DNA of 64,000 nt. It comes from Chinchilla lanigera. Its lineage: Eukaryota; Chordata; Mammalia; Rodentia; Chinchillidae. Position 1 is the first letter of the stretch. Each line of letters begins with the position of its first letter. The translations under genes and the position numbers were made by a program. The notes under the pieces were generated by a model. It did no database searches. It saw only the letters and a list, made by a program, of their open reading frames with translations, and was not told where the DNA came from. Shown here piece by piece: positions 47,038-57,646 of the stretch. The stretch is from positions 18,521,946 to 18,585,945 of the forward strand of contig NW_004955447.1 of NCBI RefSeq assembly GCF_000276665.1. Direction: 5' to 3'.

Positions 47038-50000
47038 CTGTTTAACAAACAAAAACAAGGATAAGCCAGATGCCTCCAAATCATAAATTCCCACAATCCA
47101 AATTTGTATTTCACTTCACCAAGAAATTAGTCAACAGCTCATTGATCATACACTTTAAAAACTCCGAAGGGAGACTAAGGCAGAGGGAAGGAGACAGTCA
47201 AACACAAAGGAAAGCTTGATCATTTCAGTACTGCACAGAGGTATCGTAAGGTATTGCACATCAACTGAATGATTACCCTAACGAAAATCAATTATGCAGT
47301 TGCAGTACCTAAATCATTTAATAGGCTAGACAAAAATCTGTAACTCAGTAACTTGCTTGTCATTTATAATCATTATCAAAATTGTAACTAGTTATCCTGA
47401 AGCCCACAATTTAAGTAAACGGAGTTTAAAGGTTTGATTTCTACACTTAGGAATTAGATTTCTTTATTAAATAGTGGTTTTTTTCCCCCATTTTTACTTC
47501 ATGAGGTAGATACTCTTCTTACATCTAAACACACTATAATTAAAGTTGGCCCATAGTAAATGCTGGGGCTCTGTAGGTTCTCTCCCTATCAGAGGATGCA
47601 GTCACTCATGTGCTCCAGGAGAAGTAGGGTATCTATCCACACAGTCCTTACCTTGGATTTCTTAGATGTGACTCCTCTACAAGAATATCCCTAACTAGTA
47701 ACCAAGAGAAAGACATCTCATAAGGAAACCAGAAGAGAGGTAACATATAAATGTAGATCAACTTCATTTCACTTATATTTGCAATCAAAAATCCTAATTT
47801 TTCATTCTTTTTCGTTGTTTCCAATCTAAATTTCTAGCTAGTTGATTTCTGTGCAAATGGATCGAAGGCCTGAGACTACAGGTAGTGACACTACATAGCT
47901 AAAGCTAGCCTCCACATGGTATCTTAAATATAGTGTAAATTTGCAAAAGCACTCTACTACAAAAGGGTTCTACTCCCCACTGGAATGGGATCTAAATATT
48001 CTCCAAATGAAAGGATGATACTGTGACATAACCCTTGACAGTCACATACACAGCCACACACACCTTCTGACTCTCCCAGTGAGCTGCTCCTTAACACACA
48101 GTAGTAAGTTTCTACCCATGACGCTGATTTTAAAAGTGAAGGAATTAACCCAGCAAAGGGAAGGGCCTTACCTAACAAGAGCAAACAAGGGAGATAAAGA
48201 CACAGAAACTTGCTGCTTAAGGAAGATGCTCAAAAGGTCTGTCTTTTGGACTCAGTCATGAAATACAATGTCTATTCACAAACAGACCATCTCAAATGGA
48301 ACCATGGTGCCATTCTGTTTGAGGCCACAAATATGTAAGTCTGATGATTATGGTGCCTCCCAATCACACAGTTCTATGCAAAGAAGTGGGGTTTTCTTCC
48401 CACAGCACTCTCTCCTGTCCCTGGGCCATGAGACGGTCCTGAAGGAGAAGAGCACAGCACAAGAGGTAACTCGGAAACTGCTGCCTTTTGCCAATCAAGA
48501 CTCATGGGTTTGCTGCATTTTGAGTGCTCATTCCTCAGCGATGCACTGTGCAAGCCAATGGGAAGCATCCTGAGCCCGTGACACAGGTGTGGCAGACGGC
48601 TACAGTATACCAAACCATGAAGCCATCCACAAGTATGAGCAAACTGTTGAGAAACACATGCAGCACCACAGGACCAGGCCAAAGTCCATTTGTCGCACAA
48701 AAGCTCATGCAGCACTGGCTGACGACACTGGCACTCTAAGAAGTTTTCTCTTGCAGAGGCTGCAATCATTCACTAACCCCCAAGTCTCTAGTCTGGCTTT
48801 GATATGTACTGTGCCTTCTTCCACCATTCATCACAATGCCTATGCCCCGTCACAATGGACATACACTAAGGTGACAAAAAAGAAAAAATACAAAGGACCT
48901 GGACAGACTCTTTGTAACACTATAGTCATCTGACAAACTGATGATCACGAAGGGTTTCAATGTGTGTGTTTGGCAGTGATGCCAGAACATGGAGGAAAGG
49001 CATCGGACTCACAGGGCCGGAGAGCTGAGCAGCACTCACTCACTCCTGCTCTGCAGGTGCAGCCAGCAGCTTGCAATCACTAACACCATCTTCTGCCTAG
49101 CAAACAAGAGAGAGATATTATGGAGGCACTCACGTGTGAACAGCGGCATCTCACTGACAACCTGCGGTGCTTGTGGGTGGACTTGTGACTATGTGCAAAC
49201 GACCGAACTTGACACCCCTGGACTTCGTGGAACAACACAGCGGAGAAGGCCCACTGCAGATGCCTACTAAACATGAAAATGGAGACTCACTCAGGGGCTT
49301 TCTGTTGGACACGTGATCCCTATGGGCATTCTCTGCAAAGGGCTCCTAGTTAAAAGTAAATCAACCTCCCAGGATGCTGTCAGGCAGCCATCGGCATTAT
49401 GGACATTTTAAATAAAGCAATCATGTTAACAAACTCAAGGGTACAGCACAGACAGCCAAAAGCTCTTCTCAAGAAATTAAAATAGCACACTCTCAACAGC
49501 AAGCCCATGCCCTCCTTGTGGAGCACCAATGCGCAAGGGCAGAACCAAGGGGTCTCTCTACTCCAAGGTCAGACAGCTCGCCAAGAGCCAACTACTACCC
49601 TCAGAAGCTTGTCAAGGTTGAAGGGGAAGGAAATGGAAAATTTCTTCTCTACTTCTCTCTCTCCTGACCCCGAATGTATACTAAGTATTTTCATGAGCTT
49701 TAATTTTCTAAGATAAAAGGAAAACAATTCTGTCTTCTCAAATAATAACAGAAACTGGACAGGTCTGGAAGTATCAACACTCCACAACACACAACTGAAC
49801 TCTCTGCTCTGTCTTCTTACACAATGCAGAATGGTATCAGACCTCTCACAGTACAGCTGCAAAACCAAAAGGTCCTATTTGAAATATTCTAAGGCTGTGT
49901 AGGCTGTGCCCACATACAGAATAAATACACCCCTCAAGCTGAAGACCACAACAGCTGCCACACAACAGAAAGAGTAAGTAAGTTTCACTAAGGCTTGATT

Positions 50001-50754
50001 TGAAGTTCTAGTGTTCTTAAAAATGTCTTCATTTCAACTGTCCCAGTTGGGGTCCTCTGCTAAGTTGAAAATTAAGCATTTTTTAAGCAGCACAAATAAC
50101 TTAAGATACAAAAACAAACAGAAAAATTAAGGGTTAATTATAAATATGTACGTGTATTACAAAACTGAATCTTTAAAGATTTAGACTCTACATATGCTGT
50201 ATCAGAGGATACCAACTGTTTCAGATAATCTCTACTTTACACTAAGTATTCACATCTTGAGACACATCCAAATAGGATAACTGTGAATTATTACAATTAC
50301 AATATTAAAAATGTCAACACAAAAATTTAAGTTTCTCAAGGAAGACCTCAAACTTCCAAACATAAATAGTGAAAATCAAGTTAGAAGTTGGTACATGAAA
50401 TCAGAAGTCCCAAAGTGAAGACCTATGATATGCACCATATGATTTCAAGTGAGATCACAAGAATTCCAACAAACAGATGTAATCTTTCTTAACACGGTCA
50501 CATAAGAAAACATGTGTAAAAATAGAGGGCCCTGAAGAACTCAGATCTTGATTACTGTGATTCTGTTTATGAAACTGAAAACATACAAACTGGTCTTTTG
50601 AATAGGAGTTCTTTTTCTAAAAGTACATATGAAAAAGGCAAAAAGAAAACCTAAGACTGTTTGCTCTTTGGGCAAGAAAGGAATCTAAATTAATTTTGCC
50701 CTTTGATCTTAGCCAACAGTTTACAAATAACATGGTTACAAGTCTATTAACTAG

Positions 50755-50905
50755 GGGCTGGGGATTTAGCTCAGTGGCACTGGCAAGTGGCACAGTGGAA
50801 AATTTCCAGGCACAGTGGCACAGTGCCTGGCAAGCACGACGTCGTGAATTCGATTCCCGGTACTGGAAAAAAACAAAAAAATAAAATAAAACAAAACAAG
50901 AAAAC
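50755..50905 (+). repeat. ID-like SINE with internal expansion
   Basis: Normal ends ('ggggctggggatttagctca' and 'gtcgtgaattcgattcccgg', A-rich tail). About 45 bp of extra sequence with three further GGCACAGTG-like units is inserted between box A and box B. Confidence 0.88.
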
Positions 50906-51039
50906 AAGTCAATTAATTAAACTCACTTCTGACTTTTAGGATAGGCAGTATTACTACCTACAGTATATAAACAGCAAAACTGAGACAGGAAAAAATGCAA
51001 CAAATGGTAGGGCCAGAACTCATGCTAGGAAGTTTTTTG

Positions 51040-51110
51040 TTGTTGTTTTTTGTTTTTAAGACAGGTTCTCACTATGCAGTTCAGGCTGGTCTTAAACTCA
51101 CTATGTAGGG
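51040..51110 (-). repeat. Truncated B1-type SINE
   Basis: 'taagacaggttctcactatg' and 'aggctggtcttaaactcact' only. It stops abruptly at 'atgtagg' before a G-rich run. Confidence 0.8.
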
Positions 51111-52647
51111 GAAGGGAGGGGATCTCCCCCCAAAAAACTCCACCAAGAACTCTACACAATCAGTATGTGCTTATATTAAATACAATTTAAATTGAGGGGG
51201 AAAAAACCCTGTAGATAAAAATACCGAAACGAAATTCCAACTGTATGAGAGAACTGACCACTCCAACCCTCACACTTTCACCCCACCAGTTTCCCTAACA
51301 AGACACCAGGATGGGGACAGCCCCGAGTCAGGGGAGGCAGCGCGGCTCTGCGGAGCACACTGGCCTGCGCGGCTTGGACAGAGCGCGAGCCCTTAGCTGC
51401 CCCTCCTCTCTGGCTCTGTGTCGTCACCTGCCTCCTGACAAGACGGGACCAGGTGACCTCTAAGGGTACTTGCAGGAACTTAAGTTTCGTGATTCTATGA
51501 TATCTACAAAATTGTAAGTACAAGTCAAGGGAAACTTAGGAGGAAAATAATACAAGTATATAACCAAGTACTACTCACAACGAGCTGTAAGTTTCAAAGG
51601 TTAGGAGAGAAATGATCACCTGTCGGGACTGCAGTTTTGATGGAGAGATGTTTGAAGGGCCATTTTATCATTATCTGGTATTACAGCTTCTTTTCTAGTA
51701 CATTAAAGGATAACTCAGCATACTTAATAAACACCATTGTTATTTGCAGTATAACATTTAAGATATTAAATGTTGGAAGTTCAATTCTCATACAAGTGTG
51801 ATTTTTAAAAGGATCTGCTGTCAGTTATAAATCATTACCTTCAGGAACCAGTTTCCTAATAGAAACACAAATAAGTCATGGGGGTAGTCAGGCTGGAGTT
51901 CTGCTTTTAACCAGCACTAGGTTTCCCTTTTCATTTAGAATAGCCAGAAAACTGGACTCCCACCCCAACCCCAAAGCAACAGCTTACTCTGAAAACACGC
52001 AGCATAGGACCATGACCCCTGAGAAAAAGGGAACAAACCCACGTGATACCAACTCATACTATGGAGGTGGTCTCCAAGTCACGGCAAAGGGAAGGGAAAC
52101 CCAAGCCAAGTCCAGTGGTGTTGCTGAGTTGGAAAAAACAGACCATGGACGTTAAAGGGAAAAGCGGAACTTGTATTCTGTGAGATAAACTGCTAGTAAG
52201 CTAGGAGCCAAAGAGAAAGGTCTGGAGATCTTGAAACAGCGTCCTCAAGTCTTGGGCCAAGTACTGATCTGTGCCTGTATGAGAGGAAGCAACCCGAATG
52301 GGGAGAAATACACTGGGCTGCAGACAACAATGCAGAAATTCCCAGAATTACACAGGACTGGAGACGGCTTTTATTTCCACCAGAAATATGAAGAAAGCAA
52401 CAAAAATGTCATGCTTACAGGGTGAACCGAGGAGAGTCCTCAAGAGGGTATTACTGCCTTACCGGTCAGGCTAAATCATGGCTAAAGTAAAGGCAGCTCT
52501 AGCTAAACCAGACCTCTCAAAGTATTAAACTGATTCCAAGTTAATCATAAACCAGGAAAAAAAATCCAACACTGTTTCATAAAACAACAAACCCAGAAAC
52601 CAACAACGTAAAATTTACAATAACCAGCTCTAATTTAAAAAATACTT

Positions 52648-52802
52648 CTTTTTTTTGTCTTTTTGAGACAGGATCTCGCTATGCAGTTGAGGCTGGCCTT
52701 GAGCTCACTATGTAACCCAGGCTGGTCTCAAACTCGCAACGATCCTCCTGCGTCAGCCTCCTGAGTGCTGGGATTATAAACATGCGCTACCACACCCAGC
52801 TA
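52648..52802 (-). repeat. B1-type SINE with target-site duplication
   Basis: Full-length reverse B1. The direct repeat AAAAAATACTT flanks it at 52637-52647 and 52803-52813. Confidence 0.94.
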
Positions 52803-52819
52803 AAAAAATACTTTTGGAA

Positions 52820-53600
52820 AGTAAAAAAATTGGATAATAAAACTTGTAAGAGAAAAACAGAGCCAGAAATAGCAGAGATAGAAACCAAAAGAAAAGTTTG
52901 TTAAACACTACCAAACAATGTTCTAGATATTCAAGATGGCACAAAAAATCCCAAAAAATATCACGAGGAAACAAATGGAAGATATATTTGTAGAAATAAC
53001 AGCTGAAATACTTCCCAATTTAATATAAACTGTAAACCCAAAGATCTAAAAAACCTTGACAAACTCCAATCCTTGTGCACAAGGAAAATTTGTTAGGAAT
53101 CACAAGCAATTTGCTGAAAAGCTGTAAAAGGCAACAAATGCAGTCAGGAAACAAAACAGAAAAGACACTCTAAAGAAATGAAGAATGGTACCAGACATGA
53201 CCAGAAAGAAATGACAAAACACAGACAGCAATAGGGAGAGGTCACTGACAGAATAGTTATCAACCTAAATTTTTTTTATCCAGAAGTATTACACTAAATT
53301 GAAAGCAAAAATAAAAGCTTTGCGAATTCATCACAAAAGATCTGTTTTACAAAAAATGTTAAAGATTTTAAGCAAAAAGAAATGTTATCACACAGAAATC
53401 CAGATCTACACAAGATTAAGAGCATAGAAATGGTATCTACGTGTGCAACTATAACAGACATATTTGCCTATTTAAAACTGAAATGATAATAATATATGAT
53501 GAGATTTACAGTGTAAGTAAAACGTATGGTAACAATGGTATTAAGTACAGAAGGGCAAAATAAAGGACACTGTTGTAAGGTTCTCATATTACACATGAAG
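52820..53600 (+). repeat. L1/HAL1-like fragment
   Basis: 'gcgaattcatcacaaaagat' followed by 'ctgttttacaaaaaatgtta' and 'atccagatctacacaagatt' resembles the region upstream of ORF1 or the end of ORF1 in old L1/HAL1 elements. No frame survives. Confidence 0.6.
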
Positions 53601-54049
53601 CGGTATAACATTTAAAGATAAAGCTAACATGCTTCCCACTGGACTGTATGTAATTCCTAATAGCCTGAACCATTCGTGGTACATGCGTGCATGACCCATT
53701 GGGTGGCTTGTACCCACTTCGGCAGGGGCTGGGGTGGGGGTGGTGTCTTTGGTTACAACAATGCAAAGGAAGGCATTGATTTAGCAGCCTAGATGTCACA
53801 TTACAGTTCCTTAAGGAAAATATTAAAATGGTATTAAAAATTATTATACGTATAGCTAATTTGTAATACAGCATATTTATAGACTAGCAATGGGGCACTT
53901 GCAGATTTCCATGTTAAAATTTACAGAATTACTGATAAATTATTTTAAAATAAATTGCTTTACATTTAATGAAATAAATCTGATTACTGTAATGATTTTG
54001 TTAATTGATAATGTACAGTATTAATATTTATATTTGGGCAGTAATTATT

Positions 54050-54155
54050 TTGTTTTGTTTTGTTTTGTTTTGTTTTCTGGTACCAGAAATCGAACTCACG
54101 ACCTCGCGCTTGCCAGGCAGGCACTGTGCTGCTGAGCTAAATCCCCAGCCCCTGA
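54050..54155 (-). repeat. ID-like SINE with target-site duplication
   Basis: (TTTTG)n head, 'accagaaatcgaactcacga' and 'gctgagctaaatccccagcc'. The direct repeats GCAGTAATTATT (54038-54049) and GCAGGAATTATT (54156-54167) flank it. Confidence 0.94.
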
Positions 54156-54199
54156 GCAGGAATTATTCAAATTCAAGCAACTAACTAGATTCAGTTCAT

Positions 54200-55030
54200 T
54201 TACAGACTTTTTATTAATTTTGCTCGTAAAAAGACCAACACAAGGACCAGCTTCCTGATGGAAGTCCGCGTGCACCCCAGGCAGAATGTGTTAGAAGTGG
54301 AAGGAAGAAAAAACCCCACACAGGGTTTGATCAAAAGAAAGCTGGAATGACTATGTATTTGTATCCATCCAAGCAGACTTCAGAACAGGGAACATACCAC
54401 AGATAAAGACAGACACTTCATATAATGTGAAAGGGTCAGTTCACCCAAAAGACACGCTCCTAAGTACTTCCAAACCTTGTAACAGAATTTCAAAGTATGT
54501 GAAAGTGAAAGCCAAAAAAAATAGCAATGACACAGAAAATACTTAGAGCTGGGGTTTTAACATTCCTGATAAACCAGAAGACAGAAATCAGTAAGAAGAC
54601 TCGAATAGCACCACCAACCAACCTGACCTAACTAACATCTAAAGAACAAACACTCCACTGAGCAAAATATTTACTGTATATAAGTGCATATCAAACATTC
54701 ATCACAGGAGGTCACATTCTGGACTATAAATTAAAGAGACTGAAATTATACAAGGTGTCTTCTCTGACCACAATATACTTAAACTAGGTACCCATAAAGG
54801 TGAGACTACCTGGAAAATCCCAAACACCTGGAAAATAACACTTCTGAATAACCATGGATCAAAAAAAAAAAACCAAAACAAAACAAACAAACAACAACAA
54901 AAAAAAAACACAAAGGAAACTGGAAAATACTTTTAACTGAATAAAAATGAAAACTAACATTTCAAAACTTGTGATATAATTAGACAAAGCCAAAAGTCAT
55001 TAAATTCATCTTTGAGCTTATTTAAACTCT
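54200..55030 (+). repeat. L1/HAL1-like fragment, endonuclease region
   Basis: 'acctaactaacatctaaaga', 'tcacattctggactataaat', 'gtcttctctgaccacaatat' and 'ggaaaataacacttctgaat' follow the order of the L1 ORF2 5' (endonuclease) region. Broken by A-rich tracts at 54860-54910. Confidence 0.65.
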
Positions 55031-55064
55031 GGTAAGTAAGTAACAATAAAATACAGATCGTTTT

Positions 55065-55169
55065 GGGCTGGAGATTTAGCTCAGTGGCACAGCGCCTGCC
55101 TGGCAAGCACGAGGTCGTGAGTTCAATTCCCGGTACCGGAAAAAAAAACCAAAACCAACAAACAAACAG
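55065..55169 (+). repeat. ID-like SINE with target-site duplication
   Basis: 'gggctggagatttagctcag', 'ggtcgtgagttcaattcccg' and an A-rich tail. Direct repeats AAAATACAGATCGTTTT (55048-55064) and AAAATACAGATGGTTTT (55170-55186) flank it. Confidence 0.96.
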
Positions 55170-55589
55170 AAAATACAGATGGTTTTATACATCATTACAT
55201 ACGAGGGATTAATGCACCTATACTTACAGTTACTGTACTCTCGAAAAGCAAAGAACTATGCTGGCTGTTACACACAGCCTCTCAATCTACCAAGAAAACG
55301 AAGGCCTCACCCAAACCCCAAAGCCGTGGCGAGTCCTGATCAGGGCTGCGAGGTGAAGGACAGGAGGGTGGGGAGGCTGCGTGGAGGCAGCAGCACGGGT
55401 CAGACACGCTGTGCGAGTGCGAACGGTTCCAGGCAAGGGTGCGGCAGCCCAAAGGCAGGAAACGGGGGCGACAGGCCGCAGTGGACTCCGAGCAACAGGA
55501 CTCGGATGTCACACCGCAAGTGACGTGAAAGCCTGCAGATGGGACTGGAAGTGAGGTCTGGAGCAAACCACAGCCTGGACTTCAGCGTC

Positions 55590-55740
55590 AGGGGCTCTTG
55601 GTCTTGATGCCTGACCTACTGCTGTCTATTAACAGTGTGACCACCTCAAATTCTCCACTTCTCCTCTGTGGAGGAGACAGAACCATTCCTGGCCGCCTCC
55701 GAGAGCTGTTGTGAAGGCAACCATACCGTATCCGTCCCAA
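55590..55740 (+). repeat. MIR-like SINE fragment
   Basis: 'ctgtctattaacagtgtgac', 'cacctcaaattctccacttc' and 'gagctgttgtgaaggcaac' follow the MIR core order, much diverged. Confidence 0.5.
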
Positions 55741-56596
55741 GTAGAATAATATACAGGTACCAGGAAGGGACTGAAGGCTTTGGGGAGCACGATGGACCTG
55801 GAGGAAGAATGACACCCAACGGATGTGGGTGCTGGACGAGAAGTAAAAGAATGTGGAAATAAGGCGAACTTAAGAGGGCAGGTTAGAAGTAACCAGGGCC
55901 CCACCTGTGCTGGAGGCGCTAGAAGAGAGAGGCCAAAGGAGTCCTGTGAGATGGGCCACAGCAGCTGGCCCAAGGCGCGCTGAAGACAGGGAGGAGTCAA
56001 CGGGAAAAGCACGGTGGACAGCTAGGAGAATCCCCACTCCCAAACAACAAGTCAGAACACAGCTGACGTGGGTACGGAAAATACACTTCTACACAGACTG
56101 CTACTCATATTATAAATAGCGTTTGATTTTTTGGGAGGTGTTGGGGGGAACCCTCAAACACTAAACCATTAAATCCTAGAAACTAGTATCTGTTCTAAAA
56201 GCATGTAGCACCTAACTTCTCTATATACTTATGCAAATGCCATTTAGTAAAACACTGTAACTAAATTTCACCTAATTCTAATATTAATACCTTTTCAAGC
56301 ATGTTGTGATTTTATTAGAAAGTTGTAATAATGCACAAATGAATGTGTCATAGAGAACTACTAATGTGTTACTGCAGATACAACAGAATTGTTGTAATAA
56401 TAAATAATAAGTTACAACAAATTACAGTAAATTACAATAGATTGTTGTAATAATAAATAAATCTTTGGTGCTAAACAGGCAGAGCCAGAGAGAATAGAAA
56501 GTGAAAAATGTCAGCACAGTGGTAGGTAAAGAAGAAAGAATCATTCTTAAGTTCTAGGCTTAAAAAAAAAAAAAAAACATTTAAAAATGTAATCAA

Positions 56597-56707
56597 AGCC
56601 AGGGATATAGCTCAGTGGTACAAGTGTCTGCCTGGCAAGTGCAAGGCCTTGAGTTCGATTCCTGGTCCAAAAAATAAATAAACAAACAAACAAACAAACA
56701 TTTTTTA
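56597..56707 (+). repeat. ID-like SINE with target-site duplication
   Basis: 'agggatatagctcagtggta', 'ccttgagttcgattcctggt' and an (AAAC)n tail. The direct repeat AAAAATGTAATCAA lies at 56583-56596 and 56708-56721. Confidence 0.95.
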
Positions 56708-56795
56708 AAAAATGTAATCAATCAGGAAAGCCTAGCCACCTAAACCCATTAAACACACAGACATATAATAAAACAATATTCTAAAATAAAACAGC

Positions 56796-56973
56796 AGCTG
56801 GGCATGGTGGCCCACACCTGTAATCCCAGCACTCGGGAGGCTGAGGCAGGAAGATCATTGCGAGTTCGAGACCAGCCTGGGCTACAAAGTGAGCTCAAGG
56901 CCAGCCTGAACTGCATAGCGAGACCCTGTCTCGGAAAGACCAAAAATAAAATAAAATAAAATAAAATAAAATA
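56796..56973 (+). repeat. B1-type SINE
   Basis: Full-length sense B1 ('agctgggcatggtggcccac' to 'gcgagaccctgtctcg') with an (AAAAT)n tail. The internal duplication ('gaccagcctgggctacaaag' and 'aggccagcctgaactgcata') is clear. Confidence 0.95.
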
Positions 56974-57537
56974 GCGATATAAGGGCTGTTGATCGTGTCT
57001 AATGAATACAGTGGCAATCAGTGCTTTGGAACTCACTGCTGATGGTGACCATGCTACACTGTAACTTTTGTTTGACCCCCGCTAAAGAACCACTATCACA
57101 CTTGATATGAGACAAACAGGAAATTAGCTTAATTTGATATTCACATAATTTCCAAATACGATCATACTATCCCAAAGTGAAACTGGATTAGATGATTACT
57201 TTATTCTAGTACCTTGAGGGATGAACGGTTGTTTTTCTATGAAAAGGGAAAGCTTTTTCAAGTTTATCTATGAAACTTTAAATTAGTGTTGATCATATAC
57301 CCATATATAAGCTATTGCAATCACATGAGCTAGTGAAGGTCTGCCACTGTAATTTTTTGCTAACATACAAATTTTTGCCAAGACTGTTTTAAAATCATGC
57401 ATGTATAAAGGAATACTAACCAGCACCCTGGGAGTAACTTTCAGGTTATTTGCTGTGGCATGTAGAAACACATTTCAAAGGGCCATGGGAAGGGAGCAAG
57501 GAGATGGAAACCCCTGGACAGGCTCCAGGGAACTCAC

Positions 57538-57646
57538 CCGTGCAAAGTCAAATGCGTATCTATAAATAAGCTTAAAGTTTGTAGAATCATTTAATAATGA
57601 TCTCAAGCAATCCAAAGAATTTCTGAGTTTTTCTGTTGTGTCACAT
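57538..57646 (-). CDS. DCUN1D4: DCUN1D4 coding exon (start of the visible PONY-domain segment)
   Basis: The exon is 109 nt. The acceptor is a pyrimidine-rich tract ending in cccag, next to position 57646. The donor is CGG followed by gtgagt at 57537. The first base completes a codon begun in the missing upstream exon. The remaining 36 codons read [20 protein letters not shown] and then [16 protein letters not shown], ending in phase 0. The tail [10 protein letters not shown] is a hallmark of the DCN1-like PONY domain, in its helical cullin-binding half. The exon sits 10.5 kb upstream of the next one. The Ser, Cys and Leu in [10 protein letters not shown] look a little different from the paralogue pattern I remember, which could be lineage variation. 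No stop or frameshift is present. Confidence 0.92.

Larger units (their letters stand above)
47038..57537 (-). other. DCUN1D4: DCUN1D4 10.5-kb intron
   Basis: This intron lies between the 109-nt and 105-nt exons and carries the ID, B1 and L1/HAL1-like copies listed separately. The segments at 47040-50750 and 51110-52640 show no gene and no repeat I can name. The segment at 55170-56590 is partly GC-rich and includes a MIR-like stretch. Confidence 0.85.
41010..57646 (-). other. DCUN1D4: DCUN1D4 gene, 3' part (four last coding exons, introns, 3'UTR)
   Basis: This is the 3' portion of a minus-strand gene whose upstream exons are outside the window. Four exons read in consistent phase: 109 nt, 105 nt, 103 nt and 56 nt including the stop. 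They are separated by introns of about 10.5 kb, 2.5 kb and 98 bp, all GT-AG. The translated segments match the C-terminal half of the PONY/DCUN1 domain. The ending [12 protein letters not shown] and the segment [16 protein letters not shown] fit DCUN1D4 rather than its closest paralogue DCUN1D5, judged from family knowledge and not a search. DCN1-like proteins bind cullins and the N-acetylated UBC12/UBE2M peptide and promote NEDD8 transfer to cullin-RING ligases. The intergenic DNA below 41 kb shows no convergent gene. Confidence 0.93.

Noticed and set aside
48240..49270. Cluster of overlapping open frames (up to 131 codons), possible processed pseudogene
   Set aside because: No protein family recognised, no poly-A tail or target duplication, and frames on both strands compete. 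It lies in the 10.5-kb DCUN1D4 intron.
41010..57646. Assignment to DCUN1D5 instead of DCUN1D4
   Set aside because: The C-terminal WYKDKQMS, the [17 protein letters not shown] helix and [13 protein letters not shown] fit member 4 better than member 5 as I recall them. A database alignment would settle it.
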